A DNA stretch of 64,000 bases. It comes from Selaginella moellendorffii. Lineage: Eukaryota > Streptophyta > Lycopodiopsida > Selaginellales > Selaginellaceae. The position numbers and the translations under genes were made by a program. Shown here piece by piece: positions 43,182 through 53,980 of this stretch (position 1 is the first letter of the stretch; each line of letters starts with the position of its first letter). The stretch spans positions 574,106-638,105 of the forward strand of contig NW_003314344.1 of assembly GCF_000143415.4 (NCBI RefSeq). The letters run 5' to 3'. Under the pieces are notes generated by a model. The model worked only from the letters and a program-made list of their open reading frames with translations, did not search any database and was not told the origin of the DNA.

Positions 43182-44944
43182 TACAACCAGCGAAAATGAA
43201 CTACTCCACGACAGAGAAGGAGTGTTTAGCAGTAGTTTGGGGTTTCGAAAAACTTCATGCATATCTACATGGTTCTTGGACGTTACTTGAAGGTGATCAT
43301 ACTGCTGTTACTTCATTATTAAAGTGGAAGAACCTGGTTAGTCGTACTGCTCGATGGGCTTTGAAACTTCAGATATATGATTTTGATGTTGTTCATCGCC
43401 TAGGGAGTTCTATGGCTGATGCTGATGCCCTTTCTCGAGCTCCTCTTTCTTCTCCATTCTCTTCTCGTGTTTCTGATGAGCCTGTTGTTCCAGCCTTTGT
43501 GGATTTTCTAGACGAGGATTCTGTGTCGTCGACGGTTGCTGTATTTAACATTCAGTGTCCACAAGGCACAAAGCAAGATCTACCTTCTCTTGATGAGGTT
43601 CACGAGGCTCAAAAGATTGAGCCGTGGATTCGAAAGCTTTGAGATGGGTTTGAGAATCCTGTATCACTTGCTGATGACTTGCCTTTTCGGCATTTACATT
43701 CTCAATATCGCCTTGAAGACGGCCTTCTTTATTTTCTGGGGATGGATCCTGATGATCATTTATGGCTGGTGGTGCCTTCTATCTTTATTCCGTGGTTTCT
43801 CCATGCCTACCATGATTCTCCTGTTCTAGGAGGGCATATGGGACATCGTCGTGTAACTGAGAAGTTGCGCAAGTTTTTCTATTGGCCAAAGATGCGACGT
43901 GATATTATCTGGTATGTGTGTAGCTGTGTTTGGTGCCAAGCTTTTAATACTCCCCCTCGGGCTGCGGAAGGACGGTTGGAGTCAATTTCAGTTTCCTGTC
44001 TATTTGAGTTGGTGGTGTTTGATCTTATGGGACCTTTTCCACGGTCGACTGCTGGCAATGAGTATGTTATTGTAGCTTCTGACTACTTGACTTGTTGGGT
44101 GGAAGTTGGTGCTCTTGCTAGTGCCTCTGCAACTGCTGTTGGATACTTCCTCCTCAATCGTGTGGTGTTCCAGCATTCTTGTCCAGAGCGGATTCTTTCG
44201 GATAATGGTCCTGCATTTATGGCTGAGGCATTTCATGTTTTGACGTCTCGGTTGGGGATACGCCACACTTTCACGAGTGTTTATCATCCACAATCAGATG
44301 GTCTAGTGGAACGGCTCGTTTGGACATTCAAGGGGATGATTGTGAAGTATGTGAACTTTCAGCATTCAGATTGGGATGGTTATTTGCCATCTTTTCGGTA
44401 CGCATATGTCATAGGGGTGCAGAGTTCTGTTGGTGCTTCACCATATGAACTCTTATATGGTCATGATCCAATATTACCAACGGACTTGGGTTTACCTTCG
44501 CAATTGCCACGAGCTACCGATGCTAGGTCATGGGATCAGTATTTGATGAGCATCCTTCCACTTATCTGAGCAGAGTCTGCCGAACACTTAGGCCATGTAC
44601 AAGGGGGACAACAACGGCGGTACATCTCCCATCATCGTCCTCCTGCAGAGTACAAAGTGGATGATTTGGTGTTAGTTCGTTTTCCCCATCTTACGGTACG
44701 TGGTTTATTTAAGGGGCTCCTTGCGCAGTGGAAAGGGCCATATCAGGTGTTGCGGCAAGTTGGACCACAAGTTTATGAGGTTCGGCATGATGTTCAGCAA
44801 GCCGATACTCCAGAGATTGTGTATGTGCAGCGGTTGAAACGCTTCATACAAAGGGATCAAGAGCAGTTAATACCACTTACAAATCTGCTGATGCCTCCTC
44901 CTGACGTTCCTCCAGATCCCGGCCCATCTACAAGAGAACCCTGA
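43182..44944 (+). pseudogene. gypsy RNase H (end) and integrase
   Basis: RNase H resumes with L-Q-P-A-K-M-N-Y-S-T-T-E-K-E-C-L-A-V-V-W and V-H-R-L-G-S-S-M-A-D-A-D-A-L-S-R (about 43430). Integrase: the zinc-binding H-x-G-H-R-R-V-T-E-K ... C-x-x-C block (43835-43935), then catalytic motifs V-F-D-L-M-G-P-F (about 44020), S-D-N-G-P-A-F (about 44200) and H-P-Q-S-D-G-L-V-E-R (about 44290). The C-terminal tail W-K-G-P-Y-Q-V-L ends at 44944. A TGA at 43639-43641 and a TGA at 44567-44569 break the frame. No chromodomain seen. Confidence 0.85.
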
Positions 44945-44976
44945 TGGTCTTCCATTATTCCGAGAGGAGGGGATGA

Positions 44977-45148
44977 TGTGACCAAGTGTATGGCTACGAT
45001 GCCATATACTAATATTAGCGTAGTGGGATTTTGGTAGCTGTCGGATTGGTTTCAATCTGGACCACTCGCTCATGTATATAAGTTAGGGTTTTTGGGCTAA
45101 TTGATATGCACATTTCTGTATTCCCTTTCCATATTCCAAGCACTCACA
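44977..45148 (+). repeat. 3' LTR of the gypsy element
   Basis: Partner of 32744-32920, with the same T-A-C-T-A-A-T-A-T-T-A-G-C-G core and a TATA-like G-T-A-T-A-T-A-A-G. Differences from the 5' LTR are mainly transitions. Confidence 0.85.
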
Positions 45149-46526
45149 CTCTAAATTACTCCATTATCTCCATAATCCTCAAAATAAAATATTTTTTAAA
45201 ATGTGATAAAAATAACCTAATGAAATTTTAAACCCTTAGATATGGAGAATATCCAAGCATATTTTAGGATATTCTTTAATATATATGCAATCAAGCTTTA
45301 ATTCTAAATTATATTAGTACCTCACAAACGAGGTTCTCCAGGCATTGTAGCTGGCACTCCTCTGCAGCATCCACATGCAAAACCTCATCTCAATCCTGTG
45401 CTTAGGGCAGGGAAGTCTGCCAATGAGAGCTCTTTTCCATAGTGAGTGTGTCTTGGAATTCGCTAATTAAGCCAGATGAAGAGACAAATTTCATGGCTAC
45501 CTTTCAGCTTTTGCACAGAGATTGAGTAGCAGCATAGGAAGAAATATCTGGAAAGAATAGTGGTTCTAAAGAAGGATCCATGCTCAAGCTTCTAGTGCTG
45601 GCTATGGATCCAAAGTCTACCTGTCAAACATACTCATAAAGTGGTGTAGCAAGCTCATGGACTTTGGGTCCCAACTGTTCACTGGCAAGAAGCAGAAGTT
45701 TTTACTTGTCCTCAAGGCCGATAGCATCCAAACTGCAATGTTTAGAAAATGTACTTTGGGCAGTTTTGTTGCCATAAGTATGTTTGCTTTGATTTGCACA
45801 TCCTTGGCTTAAGTGGACTTTGGGCCAAGTGTAATTTTCAACTTCAAAGTTTATAAAGTTTTATCTGCAATCTTTCTTTATAGCTGCCTTTCACCTCTTT
45901 CTTTTGTGCGAATCATTGCTCTAGTTGGCCCCTTCTGTGATGCATTTTTGTAGCCAGAAAAATCTTGTAGAGGCAATAACTCATATCATAGTGTTCACTA
46001 TGTGTCACTCTTTTGGCTCTCACCCACGGCTATCCACTACCACCTTTTTGAAATCGGAGATGAGTACTCTGCACTAAATATTGGATCGCATCATGTATGT
46101 TTGGTGGGTATGATCTTTTATCTACTGGAGGCTGAAACATCCAAGTTTTGGGTATGTTCTTTGGTCCCAGTTCATGTCTAGTTACCAAATGGTAGGGGTT
46201 GAGGTTGAAATTGAGGAAAAAAATCCAACATGTCAAGAGTGAGCTCCTGGTGTACAACTAGAAAATCTCCCTTACAAATGTGGAAAAGAGATGCTCCAAG
46301 TAAACTGCAGCGCTAGTAAGTTCAGTGCTCAACGATTGCAATCGCTGTTATTCCTTAATTACCGTTTCTATCCAAAGAAAAGCCTGTTCAGCAGTGCTGC
46401 AGGTAATCTTTCCCATGGATGATCAGTTCACAGACCTAGGAGGAGCCTCCTCCACCTGGCCTTTGTACATATCAACCATGGTTAATATTAAACTTGAAAA
46501 TAATCAAGGCTCACTTGAAAATATAG
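45149..46526. other. AT-rich intergenic DNA
   Basis: Between the gypsy 3' LTR and the next gene. Only short frames, none recognised. A moderately GC-rich part at 45330-45780 and a minus-strand stretch at 46257-46030 look like eroded coding DNA but give no family. Confidence 0.5.
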
Positions 46527-48548
46527 TTACATGTCATCAACTGGCACTCCTCGTTTTCTAAGGATTCTCGTCCCTCGCTTAGCCTCTCCTCCAGAGAGCT
46601 TTCTCTTGTTCGCCATTTCCTGGCTAGCTCTCTTACTTCTTCGCAGAGGCAAAGGCCCAAGCGCTAGCATTGCAACCTGCGGAGAAGAACGAGCGTTGAT
46701 CCTCCTGCTAGATTCTTGTCTGCTGCTTCCTCCATCACCAGTCGGATCGATTGCGATCACAGCTATCTGGTTGCCTTCTCTTGCTGCTGCTTCGTTTCCC
46801 CCCTGTTCGTCGAGATCAATCACCAGAGGTGAGACTTGTAGCCTGGTGGCGGAGCGAGTCCGCATTCTTCTGTGAGCCTCAAGGTTTGTCTCTTCCACGC
46901 GTGAGACAGCTTCCAAATCCTTCCTCGACTTCTTGACGGGCTCTGTTTCGGCCATCTTAGAAGATCCGCGAGCTTGCTTCTCAGCTGTCTCCTCATGGGA
47001 CCTGTCTCGTCTTCTCGCTATTCTTTTCGGCTGTAGACGCTTTGGCTCTTCCACTGGTGCCGCCAACAGTTGCAGATTTCTATCGCCCTTGTCTTCCACT
47101 CCACCTTTACACTCTTGCTCTTCGCACTTTCGAGCATTTTCCACATTTCTCCTGTCTGTCCGCGATGAGGGGCTTCTTCGTACCAGAGTTCCCCGTTTCG
47201 TTGAAGATGCCGGCTTTTGTTGTTGTATCTGAGCGCTGGTATCCGTTGTTGAGGGAGCTAAAAATTCGTTGTCCGAGACCACAGCATCAGCACACTTGTC
47301 CTTAACAGCCACTGCTTCCGAAGGTAGAGATGGCATCTTTTGTTGTTGTATCGGAGCTAAAGTTTTGTTCTCTGTGACCACTGCGACCACAATCTCAGCA
47401 CACTTGTCCTCGACAGCCACTGCTTCCAAAGGTAGAGATGGCTCCCACGAGTACTCGATGCAATCGCTCGCCATCTCATTCCCTGGAGACGGCTCCTCCC
47501 CACTTCGTTTCTCGGGATTTCCCAGAAGATTGTCACCAGCCGGTACTCTGCTTTGCTGGTGGAGCAGCTCTTCGGATTCCTTGCTCTTTGGAGTGCTCGT
47601 TGGTTTCTCCGAGTTCTTCACCCGATCGTCGTCAACTGATCCATTACTCTTCGGTGCTTCTTTCTCAGCCAAATCCGGCTCAGCCACTCCCCGGTCAACT
47701 TGTTGTTCGTTGCCTTGAGGATCTAGATTGCCTGCTAGTCTCTTCTCTGTTACCTTGTGTGGATCGCTCGGTCGAGCCATTGCCCCCAATTGCTGCTGCT
47801 TGGTCTTCACTGGTGCGGCTTTTCCCTCCCTCGAGCGTTTTCTTTCGAGCTTCAAACTCGCTAGATCTTCTTTACTGGCACCCGAAGTGCTCGTTCCTGC
47901 TTCCTCCTCGATACTCGTCTTGTCGCATAACCTGTCATCGATGTCATCAATGCTTTCGCTTGGACGCTTCCTCTCGGCTTTGGCCCCGTCGTCGACCAAC
48001 AGGCTTCTCTCGAGCACAATCTCTTCTTTGTCAGGCATACTTTTCTCCACGATCTTGTGAAGTGCGTCAATAGATGGCACTGGATTTTCCGCACGATCAC
48101 CATTTTCGTCTCCACCATCTTTCTCGAGCTCACCATCATCCATTCTTTCCCGGCACGCCACTGGAATCCCGGCACCCTTCCTCTCACACTCTACCAATCT
48201 CTGGCTCCTCCTTTGCCGATCGCTACGCGGCTGGAGAATCCTCACACTACTCTTTCTCCTTGCCTGCTTCCTGGGCCGCGACAAGACGCTCTTGATCTGC
48301 CGTGCCTTGGCAAGCTCCTGGCGTAGACTCAGCGGCCTTCGCTCCTCCTCCTGCACTGGAGCAGCATTTGTTGGCCTGCCAATCGATCCTCCAGCTTCCA
48401 GGCAGCTCTCCAGGTCCAGCACCTCCATTTCCAGATCGAATCGGAGATGGGCCTCCATCTGCTCGAAGTAATCCGCGTCCGACACATTCCCTTCCATTGG
48501 CGCAAAAGCCCCGGAAGCAGCTGTCAATCTTGCCAGGGGAATCGACAC
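46527..48548 (-). CDS. Large disordered basic protein, unknown function, probably nuclear
   Basis: Intronless, 673 residues, no recognisable folded domain; rich in E, K, R, S. Several short basic motifs of the type R-R-S-x-R recur: R-R-S-Q-R-L, R-T-R-S-A-T-R-L, L-R-R-S-K-R-A, and the C-terminal R-I-L-R-K-R-G. They suggest nuclear or chromatin/RNA binding. An internal duplication is clear: P-S-L-P-L-E-A-V-A-V-E-D-K-C-A and, about 40 residues later, P-S-L-P-S-E-A-V-A-V-K-D-K-C-A, each followed by I-Q-Q-Q-K. The N-terminus (D-A-D-Y-F-E-Q-M-E-A-H-L-R-F-D-L-E) is the best candidate for a small helical module. The first ATG (48546-48548) is 228 bp from the divergent PPR start. The long uninterrupted frame supports a real gene. 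Confidence 0.7.
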   Translation of the reverse strand: MSIPLARLTAASGAFAPMEGNVSDADYFEQMEAHLRFDLEMEVLDLESCLEAGGSIGRPTNAAPVQEEERRPLSLRQELAKARQIKSVLSRPRKQARRKSSVRILQPRSDRQRRSQRLVECERKGAGIPVACRERMDDGELEKDGGDENGDRAENPVPSIDALHKIVEKSMPDKEEIVLERSLLVDDGAKAERKRPSESIDDIDDRLCDKTSIEEEAGTSTSGASKEDLASLKLERKRSREGKAAPVKTKQQQLGAMARPSDPHKVTEKRLAGNLDPQGNEQQVDRGVAEPDLAEKEAPKSNGSVDDDRVKNSEKPTSTPKSKESEELLHQQSRVPAGDNLLGNPEKRSGEEPSPGNEMASDCIEYSWEPSLPLEAVAVEDKCAEIVVAVVTENKTLAPIQQQKMPSLPSEAVAVKDKCADAVVSDNEFLAPSTTDTSAQIQQQKPASSTKRGTLVRRSPSSRTDRRNVENARKCEEQECKGGVEDKGDRNLQLLAAPVEEPKRLQPKRIARRRDRSHEETAEKQARGSSKMAETEPVKKSRKDLEAVSRVEETNLEAHRRMRTRSATRLQVSPLVIDLDEQGGNEAAAREGNQIAVIAIDPTGDGGSSRQESSRRINARSSPQVAMLALGPLPLRRSKRASQEMANKRKLSGGEAKRGTRILRKRGVPVDDM

Positions 48549-48776
48549 CGCCGTGCTGGTGAGTCACGAGAGAGATCATCACTCCAGCGTCTAGCTAGCG
48601 AACTCCACACAGCCGCATTCTCACCTCCGATCAACGCCCATTCCCGAAGAACCCTAAAACCTCTTTTTTCTTTTTATGCTAAAAGCGGGAGTCTTGTTAC
48701 CGGATTCGAACTCTGGACAAGCTGGTCGACTTGTTGACTAGTCAAAGCCTAGTCTATGGAGTAAAAATGCTGGTCT

Positions 48777-50489
48777 ATGGAGAGAAGGCAATGCTTGGAG
48801 CAAATCCAATCGTGTAGGACGCTTGCCGAAGCCGAGAATCTCCACTCGCGCATCCCGCCATGGATGAGCTCCGACAAATTCGTGGCCAAGAAGCTTATCG
48901 AGATGTATGGACGGTGTGGGAGCCTGGGCAAAGCGCGATCCATTTTCGATGCCATCGACGGCCCAAAAGATTCGTTCGCATGGAATCTTCTCCTCGTATC
49001 GTACTGCAGGAACGCATCTCTGGAAGAATCCAGGCACATCTTCTTCCAGATTCCCAATCCAGACCTTGTGGCGTGGACAACCATGGTATCGGCATATGCC
49101 CAGGCAGGGCATCCACTGCAATCGAGGGAGTTCTTTGTAAGAATGCCACAGTGGAATATGGTGACGTGTAACTCCATGTTGGCCGCTTACGCACAAAACG
49201 GACATGTTGAGGAGGCCAAGTTTGTGTTTGACTTTTTGCCAGAGCAAAATCTTGTGTCTTGGAACTCTATGCTTGCGGCATATACCCAAAACGGGCATTT
49301 GGAGAAAATGAGACAAGTCTTTGGCTCAATGCCTGTTCATGATTTAATCTCCTGGTGCTCTGTGTTAAGCGCTTACGTCCAACATGAAAAACTTGAGGAA
49401 GCAGTGTCAGTGTATGACTCAATGCCGGAGAGAGATTTAATTACTTGGAACGCCATGCTTGATGGATATGCAAAAACCGGACATTTACGAAAAGCCAAAA
49501 CTTTGTTTGACTCGCTGCCACAGAGAAACCTGATCTCGGTCACGGTTCTTCTGGTGGGCTTTGCGCAGTCCGGGAATCTTAGCGATGCAAAGAGAATCTT
49601 TACGACAATGCCCGAGAGAGACACTGTGTCGTGGACTGCTATGCTCGCTGCATATACGCAAAACGGTCATTTGGAGGAAGCCAAGCTCGTGTTTGACACG
49701 ATGCCGCAGCGGAGTTTGGTCTCTTGGAACGCGATACTCTCTGCTTTTGTGCAAAACGGCGTCCATCTCGAGCAAACCAAGGCTCTGTTCGACTCGATGC
49801 CGGAGAGAGACATGGTGTCTTTCAATGCAATGCTTGCGGCTTACTCGTGGAGCGGCTACGCGGAAGACGCAGCGAAAATGTTTGGCATCGAACTTCCGGA
49901 CCGAAACCTCGTCTCCTGGAACACTCTCCTATCTGGATTCGCCGAGAATGGTCATGTTTGCCAAGCTCGATCCCTGTTCCTCCAAATGCCCGAGCGAGAT
50001 CTGCTCTCCTGGAGTGCCATGCTCGTCGCCTTTGCGCAAAATGGACGCTTCGCCTCGGCCCTTGACACATTCGAATCCATGAAAACGCTCGAGCTTCCCG
50101 ACCACCTATGTTTCCGGGAGATCTTTCTCGTTTGCAACCACGTCGGGAAGGCTTCCATGGGAAGATCACATTTTGCTTCCATGCAGTTGGACTTCGAGCT
50201 GGAGCCGACCAAGCACCACTTTTGCTGCATGGTGGATCTCTTGAGCCGGGCTGGTTATCTCGAAGACGCAGAGGATTTGATCAAAACCATGCCTTTTCTG
50301 CCGGATGTGGTCGAATGGACGAGCTTGCTCGCTGCTTGCAAGAGCTATGGCGATGTTGAGCGAGGTACTCGAGCGGCACAAGCGGTGTGTGAGTTCGAGC
50401 CCGAGAATGGTGGGTTTTACGTGTCACTGGCCACCGTGCATGCCATTAAGAAAATAGTGGCGAAGGATTTGCTTTGCCCTAATTTTTGA
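48777..50489 (+). CDS. Intronless PPR protein, E-type end, no DYW domain
   Basis: 570 residues. After a start block (L-I-E-M-Y-G-R-C-G-S-L) about a dozen tandem motifs of roughly 31 residues follow, each with the pattern M-P-x-R-D-L-V-S-W-N-x-M-L-x-A-Y-x-x-N-G-H-x-x-E-A. The last part (C-C-M-V-D-L-L-S-R-A-G-Y-L-E-D-A, then W-T-S-L-L-A-A-C-K-S-Y-G-D-V-E-R-G) is the E region. The protein stops soon after, without the DYW deaminase domain. Plant PPR proteins bind specific RNA in mitochondria or plastids and serve editing or processing; an E-type end suggests editing with a separate deaminase. The N-terminus lacks a strong transit peptide, so the true start may lie upstream or targeting is atypical. 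A pseudogene copy lies at 1-700. Confidence 0.9.
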   Translation: MERRQCLEQIQSCRTLAEAENLHSRIPPWMSSDKFVAKKLIEMYGRCGSLGKARSIFDAIDGPKDSFAWNLLLVSYCRNASLEESRHIFFQIPNPDLVAWTTMVSAYAQAGHPLQSREFFVRMPQWNMVTCNSMLAAYAQNGHVEEAKFVFDFLPEQNLVSWNSMLAAYTQNGHLEKMRQVFGSMPVHDLISWCSVLSAYVQHEKLEEAVSVYDSMPERDLITWNAMLDGYAKTGHLRKAKTLFDSLPQRNLISVTVLLVGFAQSGNLSDAKRIFTTMPERDTVSWTAMLAAYTQNGHLEEAKLVFDTMPQRSLVSWNAILSAFVQNGVHLEQTKALFDSMPERDMVSFNAMLAAYSWSGYAEDAAKMFGIELPDRNLVSWNTLLSGFAENGHVCQARSLFLQMPERDLLSWSAMLVAFAQNGRFASALDTFESMKTLELPDHLCFREIFLVCNHVGKASMGRSHFASMQLDFELEPTKHHFCCMVDLLSRAGYLEDAEDLIKTMPFLPDVVEWTSLLAACKSYGDVERGTRAAQAVCEFEPENGGFYVSLATVHAIKKIVAKDLLCPNF

Positions 50490-50799
50490 GTTTTTCAACT
50501 TTTCCTTTTTCTCTCGCTCGACTTACCATTGGCGTCGTTGATCAGCTTCTTCACAGAAGCCATCTCGGCTCCAGATATCGCGCACAGCCGAGCCGGGAAA
50601 TTAATGCAGCATTCTCGGAATTCCTTCCGGGCTCACCCATAGTCCAATTTGGCTGTCATCTGATAAACCAGGCAACGCCACAGCTGAGCGTGTTATGAGA
50701 TGAAACACCAAAGGTGTGAGATCATAAATTAGGAAGCGGCAGTGGACAAGATCCAAGGTCTCAGAACAAGCTGGAAGTAGCAATGCACAAGCTCAATGT

Positions 50800-52100
50800 T
50801 TAGTTTGGTTAAAAAAAAAATTTATATAGATAGGAAGATAATAAACATTTTGGAATTTTATAATTATAAACATGTTTATAACTAATAAGCACAAGATTAA
50901 TATTATTGCATTAGATGGTAGAATAAATTAGAATATACTAGAAAGTGTTATGAAAGTTTATAAATTATAAATACAAGATTAATCTAAATGAATTATGTTA
51001 CATGGTAGAATATCCTAGAATATCCAAGCATAATCGACGCATATTCACTATATGTTTAAGCAAACCAAAAATAAATTCCCAAAATTCAATAGATTGCATT
51101 CAGTCAAGCATAATGCTAAGCTCTCACTTCTAGATAAGCCATCTCCCACTGGAATTCTCCTACAGGAGGGTAATCAACCATCTTTTGCTTTAAGGATCTC
51201 AACTATAGTCCATTCCTTATAGCCTCCAAACTGAAAGCTATGTTGTGGTGTGCACCATGAGTATTAGAAGAAGCAATCCTTAGGAGCAATCCCTCATGCC
51301 AACAATATTAAACTGCAGCATAGAAAGACTAGATTGATTGTTGTTGAGCTAGGGACTATCATGAGCTTCAGATGCTCTATGACAGGGAAATCTCAATGTG
51401 AAGGATTATTTAATGATCGAGCTTCTAGTCCACTACTTCTAGATATTCATATGGCCAAAGAGGATTTTGGAAATGATTAATTATGGAGCAATGGGGAAAG
51501 ATCCATCCTATACAAATCTCCTAGAAGACCTCAAACAAGCTCATGAGATCCAAGACTTTATATCCTTCTTCAAAATGACCACAAATATCCATGATTTTTC
51601 ATATGAATACATAGTGATGAGCTTGGGAAATGCTTAAAACATGTGATTACCCATAGAGAGAGTTGAGTAGGAAGAGCAATCAAAGTGCCATTTTTCGTTT
51701 TGCTTTAAGCTTAAACATATATTCTATTAGTAAAATATTAATATTAAATATTGATTATAAATGAATTAGAGAAAATTTTAAGAGAAGTAAACCACAACCA
51801 TTGTATTAAAGAACATTTTAGAATATAGCTAGATATTTTGAGTATATACTTTACACCCCTCGAAAGTAAATCAAAATAATTTGCTACCCTATATAATTAC
51901 TAGCAATGTTTGGTTCACTTTGGAAAAATAATATTCTATTGTTTTTTGATTAATATAATAATTTTGTTACTTTTATGACTAATAAATATTAAAAATTAAA
52001 AATTAAAAATTATAATTATTTTTAATATAATTTTTAATTTCCTTAAAATTATTTAAATTTATGAGTGTCAGCTACAATGAAATATATTATTATTATTATC
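50800..52100. other. AT-rich decayed DNA
   Basis: No genes or element ends recognised. Short frames only. The sharp fall in GC after 50800 marks the border between gene DNA and old repeat DNA. Confidence 0.5.
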
Positions 52101-52621
52101 ATAATGATAATTTAATAGCCAGTAGATTATTTTCAATCCAAACCACTCACTTGTGTATATAAACTATGGTTTTTGGGCTAATTAAATATACATATTTTTA
52201 TATTCCAATCACTCACATTAGTGAAAGTGAGGAGTAGCTCTAATTTTCTTTAAGAGGCACTTAGATTTATGTTTTTAGTTTAAATCTAGCTTTTACATTG
52301 TTTAGATCTCTCTCATTTTTATAGTTTTTTCATTTTTTTCATTTTTTTTTCTTTTTTTCATTCATTTTTCTGGAAAAGTAACATACTCATCCTTTACAAC
52401 AGCTTCCTTTTCCATAGCTAGATTTCTTCCATGAGAATTCTAGGGATGATATGCACTATTGGTTTGATCACTTTACCATCTATCATTCTTGGGATGTTTA
52501 AGTTTAGCCACTTCTGCCATCTCCTAGACATTTTCAAGCATGTAATTAGATATATTAAAAACTATAATGATATCTTTTATCAAGGTCTGTTTAAATTAGT
52601 TATGCAATTTAATCTTCACTT

Positions 52622-53236
52622 CCTAAGCCCAGTACTATTTAAATCTAAGAATGCTTAACCCCAAATATCCCAAAAAATTAAGGATGCATCTTTCCCTCTA
52701 TATTTAAACCTTTAAAAATTATATTTTGAGTTATTCTTTTTTGGTTTCTTACAATCTATCATGCTTCTTTATAAATTTATAATCCACCAAGCTTTCTAAT
52801 AAATTCACACCCTTGTGGATTGAAGTTGAGAGCTACCCCACTCTCGTGGCCCTCGGGTCAAGGCAAGCTAAACATAAACTGGACCTACTATATATTAATC
52901 TCAATATGTGCCTTAGTTAAACACTTGACCCTTTAGGTTAAGGCTAACTAGAGGCAAACTAGATTTACCATATGTCAATCTTAACATGTAATATGATTCC
53001 TCTAGCCAACTAATAGAGTTATACTTGAGACCCTTTTGATATCAAATGAAAACTCTTAAATTTGGACTTTCTAAGAAGTCACCCAGTTTAGTATTATTCA
53101 AACCCAAGGATGCTTAACCCTAAATATCCCAAGACCTTTAACTAATTGAAAAATGAAATGCACTCTTATTCATAGCCCTTTCCCTTTATATTTAAACTAG
53201 ATTATATTTTGAATCATTCTCTTTTGATTACTAACA
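52622..53236 (-). mobile_element. Decayed inverted Cassandra element inside gag
   Basis: Minus orientation: one truncated LTR at 52622-52753, internal region 52754-53046 matching the reverse complement of 34883-35085 (including a worn primer-binding site near 53030-53044), and the other LTR at 53047-53236. 5S-like text remains (for example A-A-G-T-C-A-C-C-C-A-G at 53076). Flanks align to gag sequence on both sides. Confidence 0.8.
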
Positions 53237-53840
53237 AGTAGATCAAGTTGAGCATGTTGTGGCCAATCTTTTGTTAATATCTTCTAGGACTTATGCATAT
53301 ACTTGACATATCCACTTTTGATGACGCTCTTCAACAAGCATAATATTATAAAACATCCTCCCATTTATAGTTACTCCATTTCCTGTGGGAGATGCTTCTG
53401 TTCCAATGGAAATTGATGTTGTTGTGTTTAAAAATAAGGGTGATTACGTGGTTGTGGTTCATTGGTGGGTGTATGATAAAGTTGGCTATATATATTGGTG
53501 TTGTTAGTGTTTCCCAGATTGACATCTTCCATTTCCAAGGTGGCCACTTTGGTATGAATAATGTCTTGTTGCTGCTACTATAGTGGAAGGTTTTGACATA
53601 AAGATACTTTTGGGAAACAAGGAGTTACGTGAGTAGTGAAGAGACATTAAGTGAATAAATCAATGACCCCTCTATATTTTTTTCAAGAGTACCATTAAGG
53701 GGTTTATTTGGCACAAATTCATTAGTGTTCACTTTCCAAGGTTGTTTTTATAACAAGAGATCCTATGTTATCCTCTTCATATTTGTCAATATAAGTTTAA
53801 GTTTATCTTTAATTGTTCAGCTTATTGCCACATATTGCCA

Positions 53841-53980
53841 TATAAGCAACCAAAAAGAATGATATAAAGTTTAAATATAAAGGGAAAGGGCCCATGAATA
53901 AAAACACACCCTTTTTTTTCAATTGATTAAAGGTTTTAAAATACTTAAGGTTAAGTGTCTTTAAGTTTAAATAGTATTGA
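53841..53980 (+). mobile_element. Truncated Cassandra LTR inside the protease region
   Basis: Starts T-A-T-A-A-G-C-A-A-C-C and follows the LTR (A-G-G-G-A-A-A-G-G-G-C-C-C-A-T-G-A-A-T-A at 53880) up to the A-G-T-A-T-T-G position, then breaks off before the 5S C-box. Host protease text resumes a little later (G-G-G-T-G-A-T-C-T-T-G-A-G). Confidence 0.75.

Larger units (their letters stand above)
32744..45148 (+). mobile_element. Ty3/gypsy LTR retrotransposon with three nested insertions
   Basis: Bounded by similar LTRs (32744-32920 and 44977-45148). Order inside: gag, protease, reverse transcriptase, RNase H, integrase, which is gypsy order. A purine-rich tract (A-G-A-G-G-A-G-G-G-G-A, about 44963-44973) precedes the 3' LTR. 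C-T-C-T flanks both outer ends and may be the target duplication. Coding parts carry nonsense changes, a deletion in reverse transcriptase and a 30-bp tandem duplication. It is interrupted by a Cassandra element (34689-35279), a solo Cassandra LTR (35536-35731) and a 6.74-kb inverted-repeat element (36437-43177). The element alone would be about 4.9 kb. Confidence 0.9.

Noticed and set aside
48700-48716. tRNA T-arm-like sequence (C-C-G-G-A T-T-C-G-A-A-C T-C-T-G-G)
   Set aside because: The T-stem and loop pair well, but no matching acceptor, D-arm or anticodon arm can be folded on either strand. It may be a chance match or a tRNA-derived scrap.
50530-50576. Minus-strand M-A-S-V-K-K-L-I-N-D-A-N, like the E region of PPR proteins
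   Set aside because: Only about 14 residues, followed by no further PPR text, so it may be coincidence or a tiny inverted scrap beside the PPR gene.
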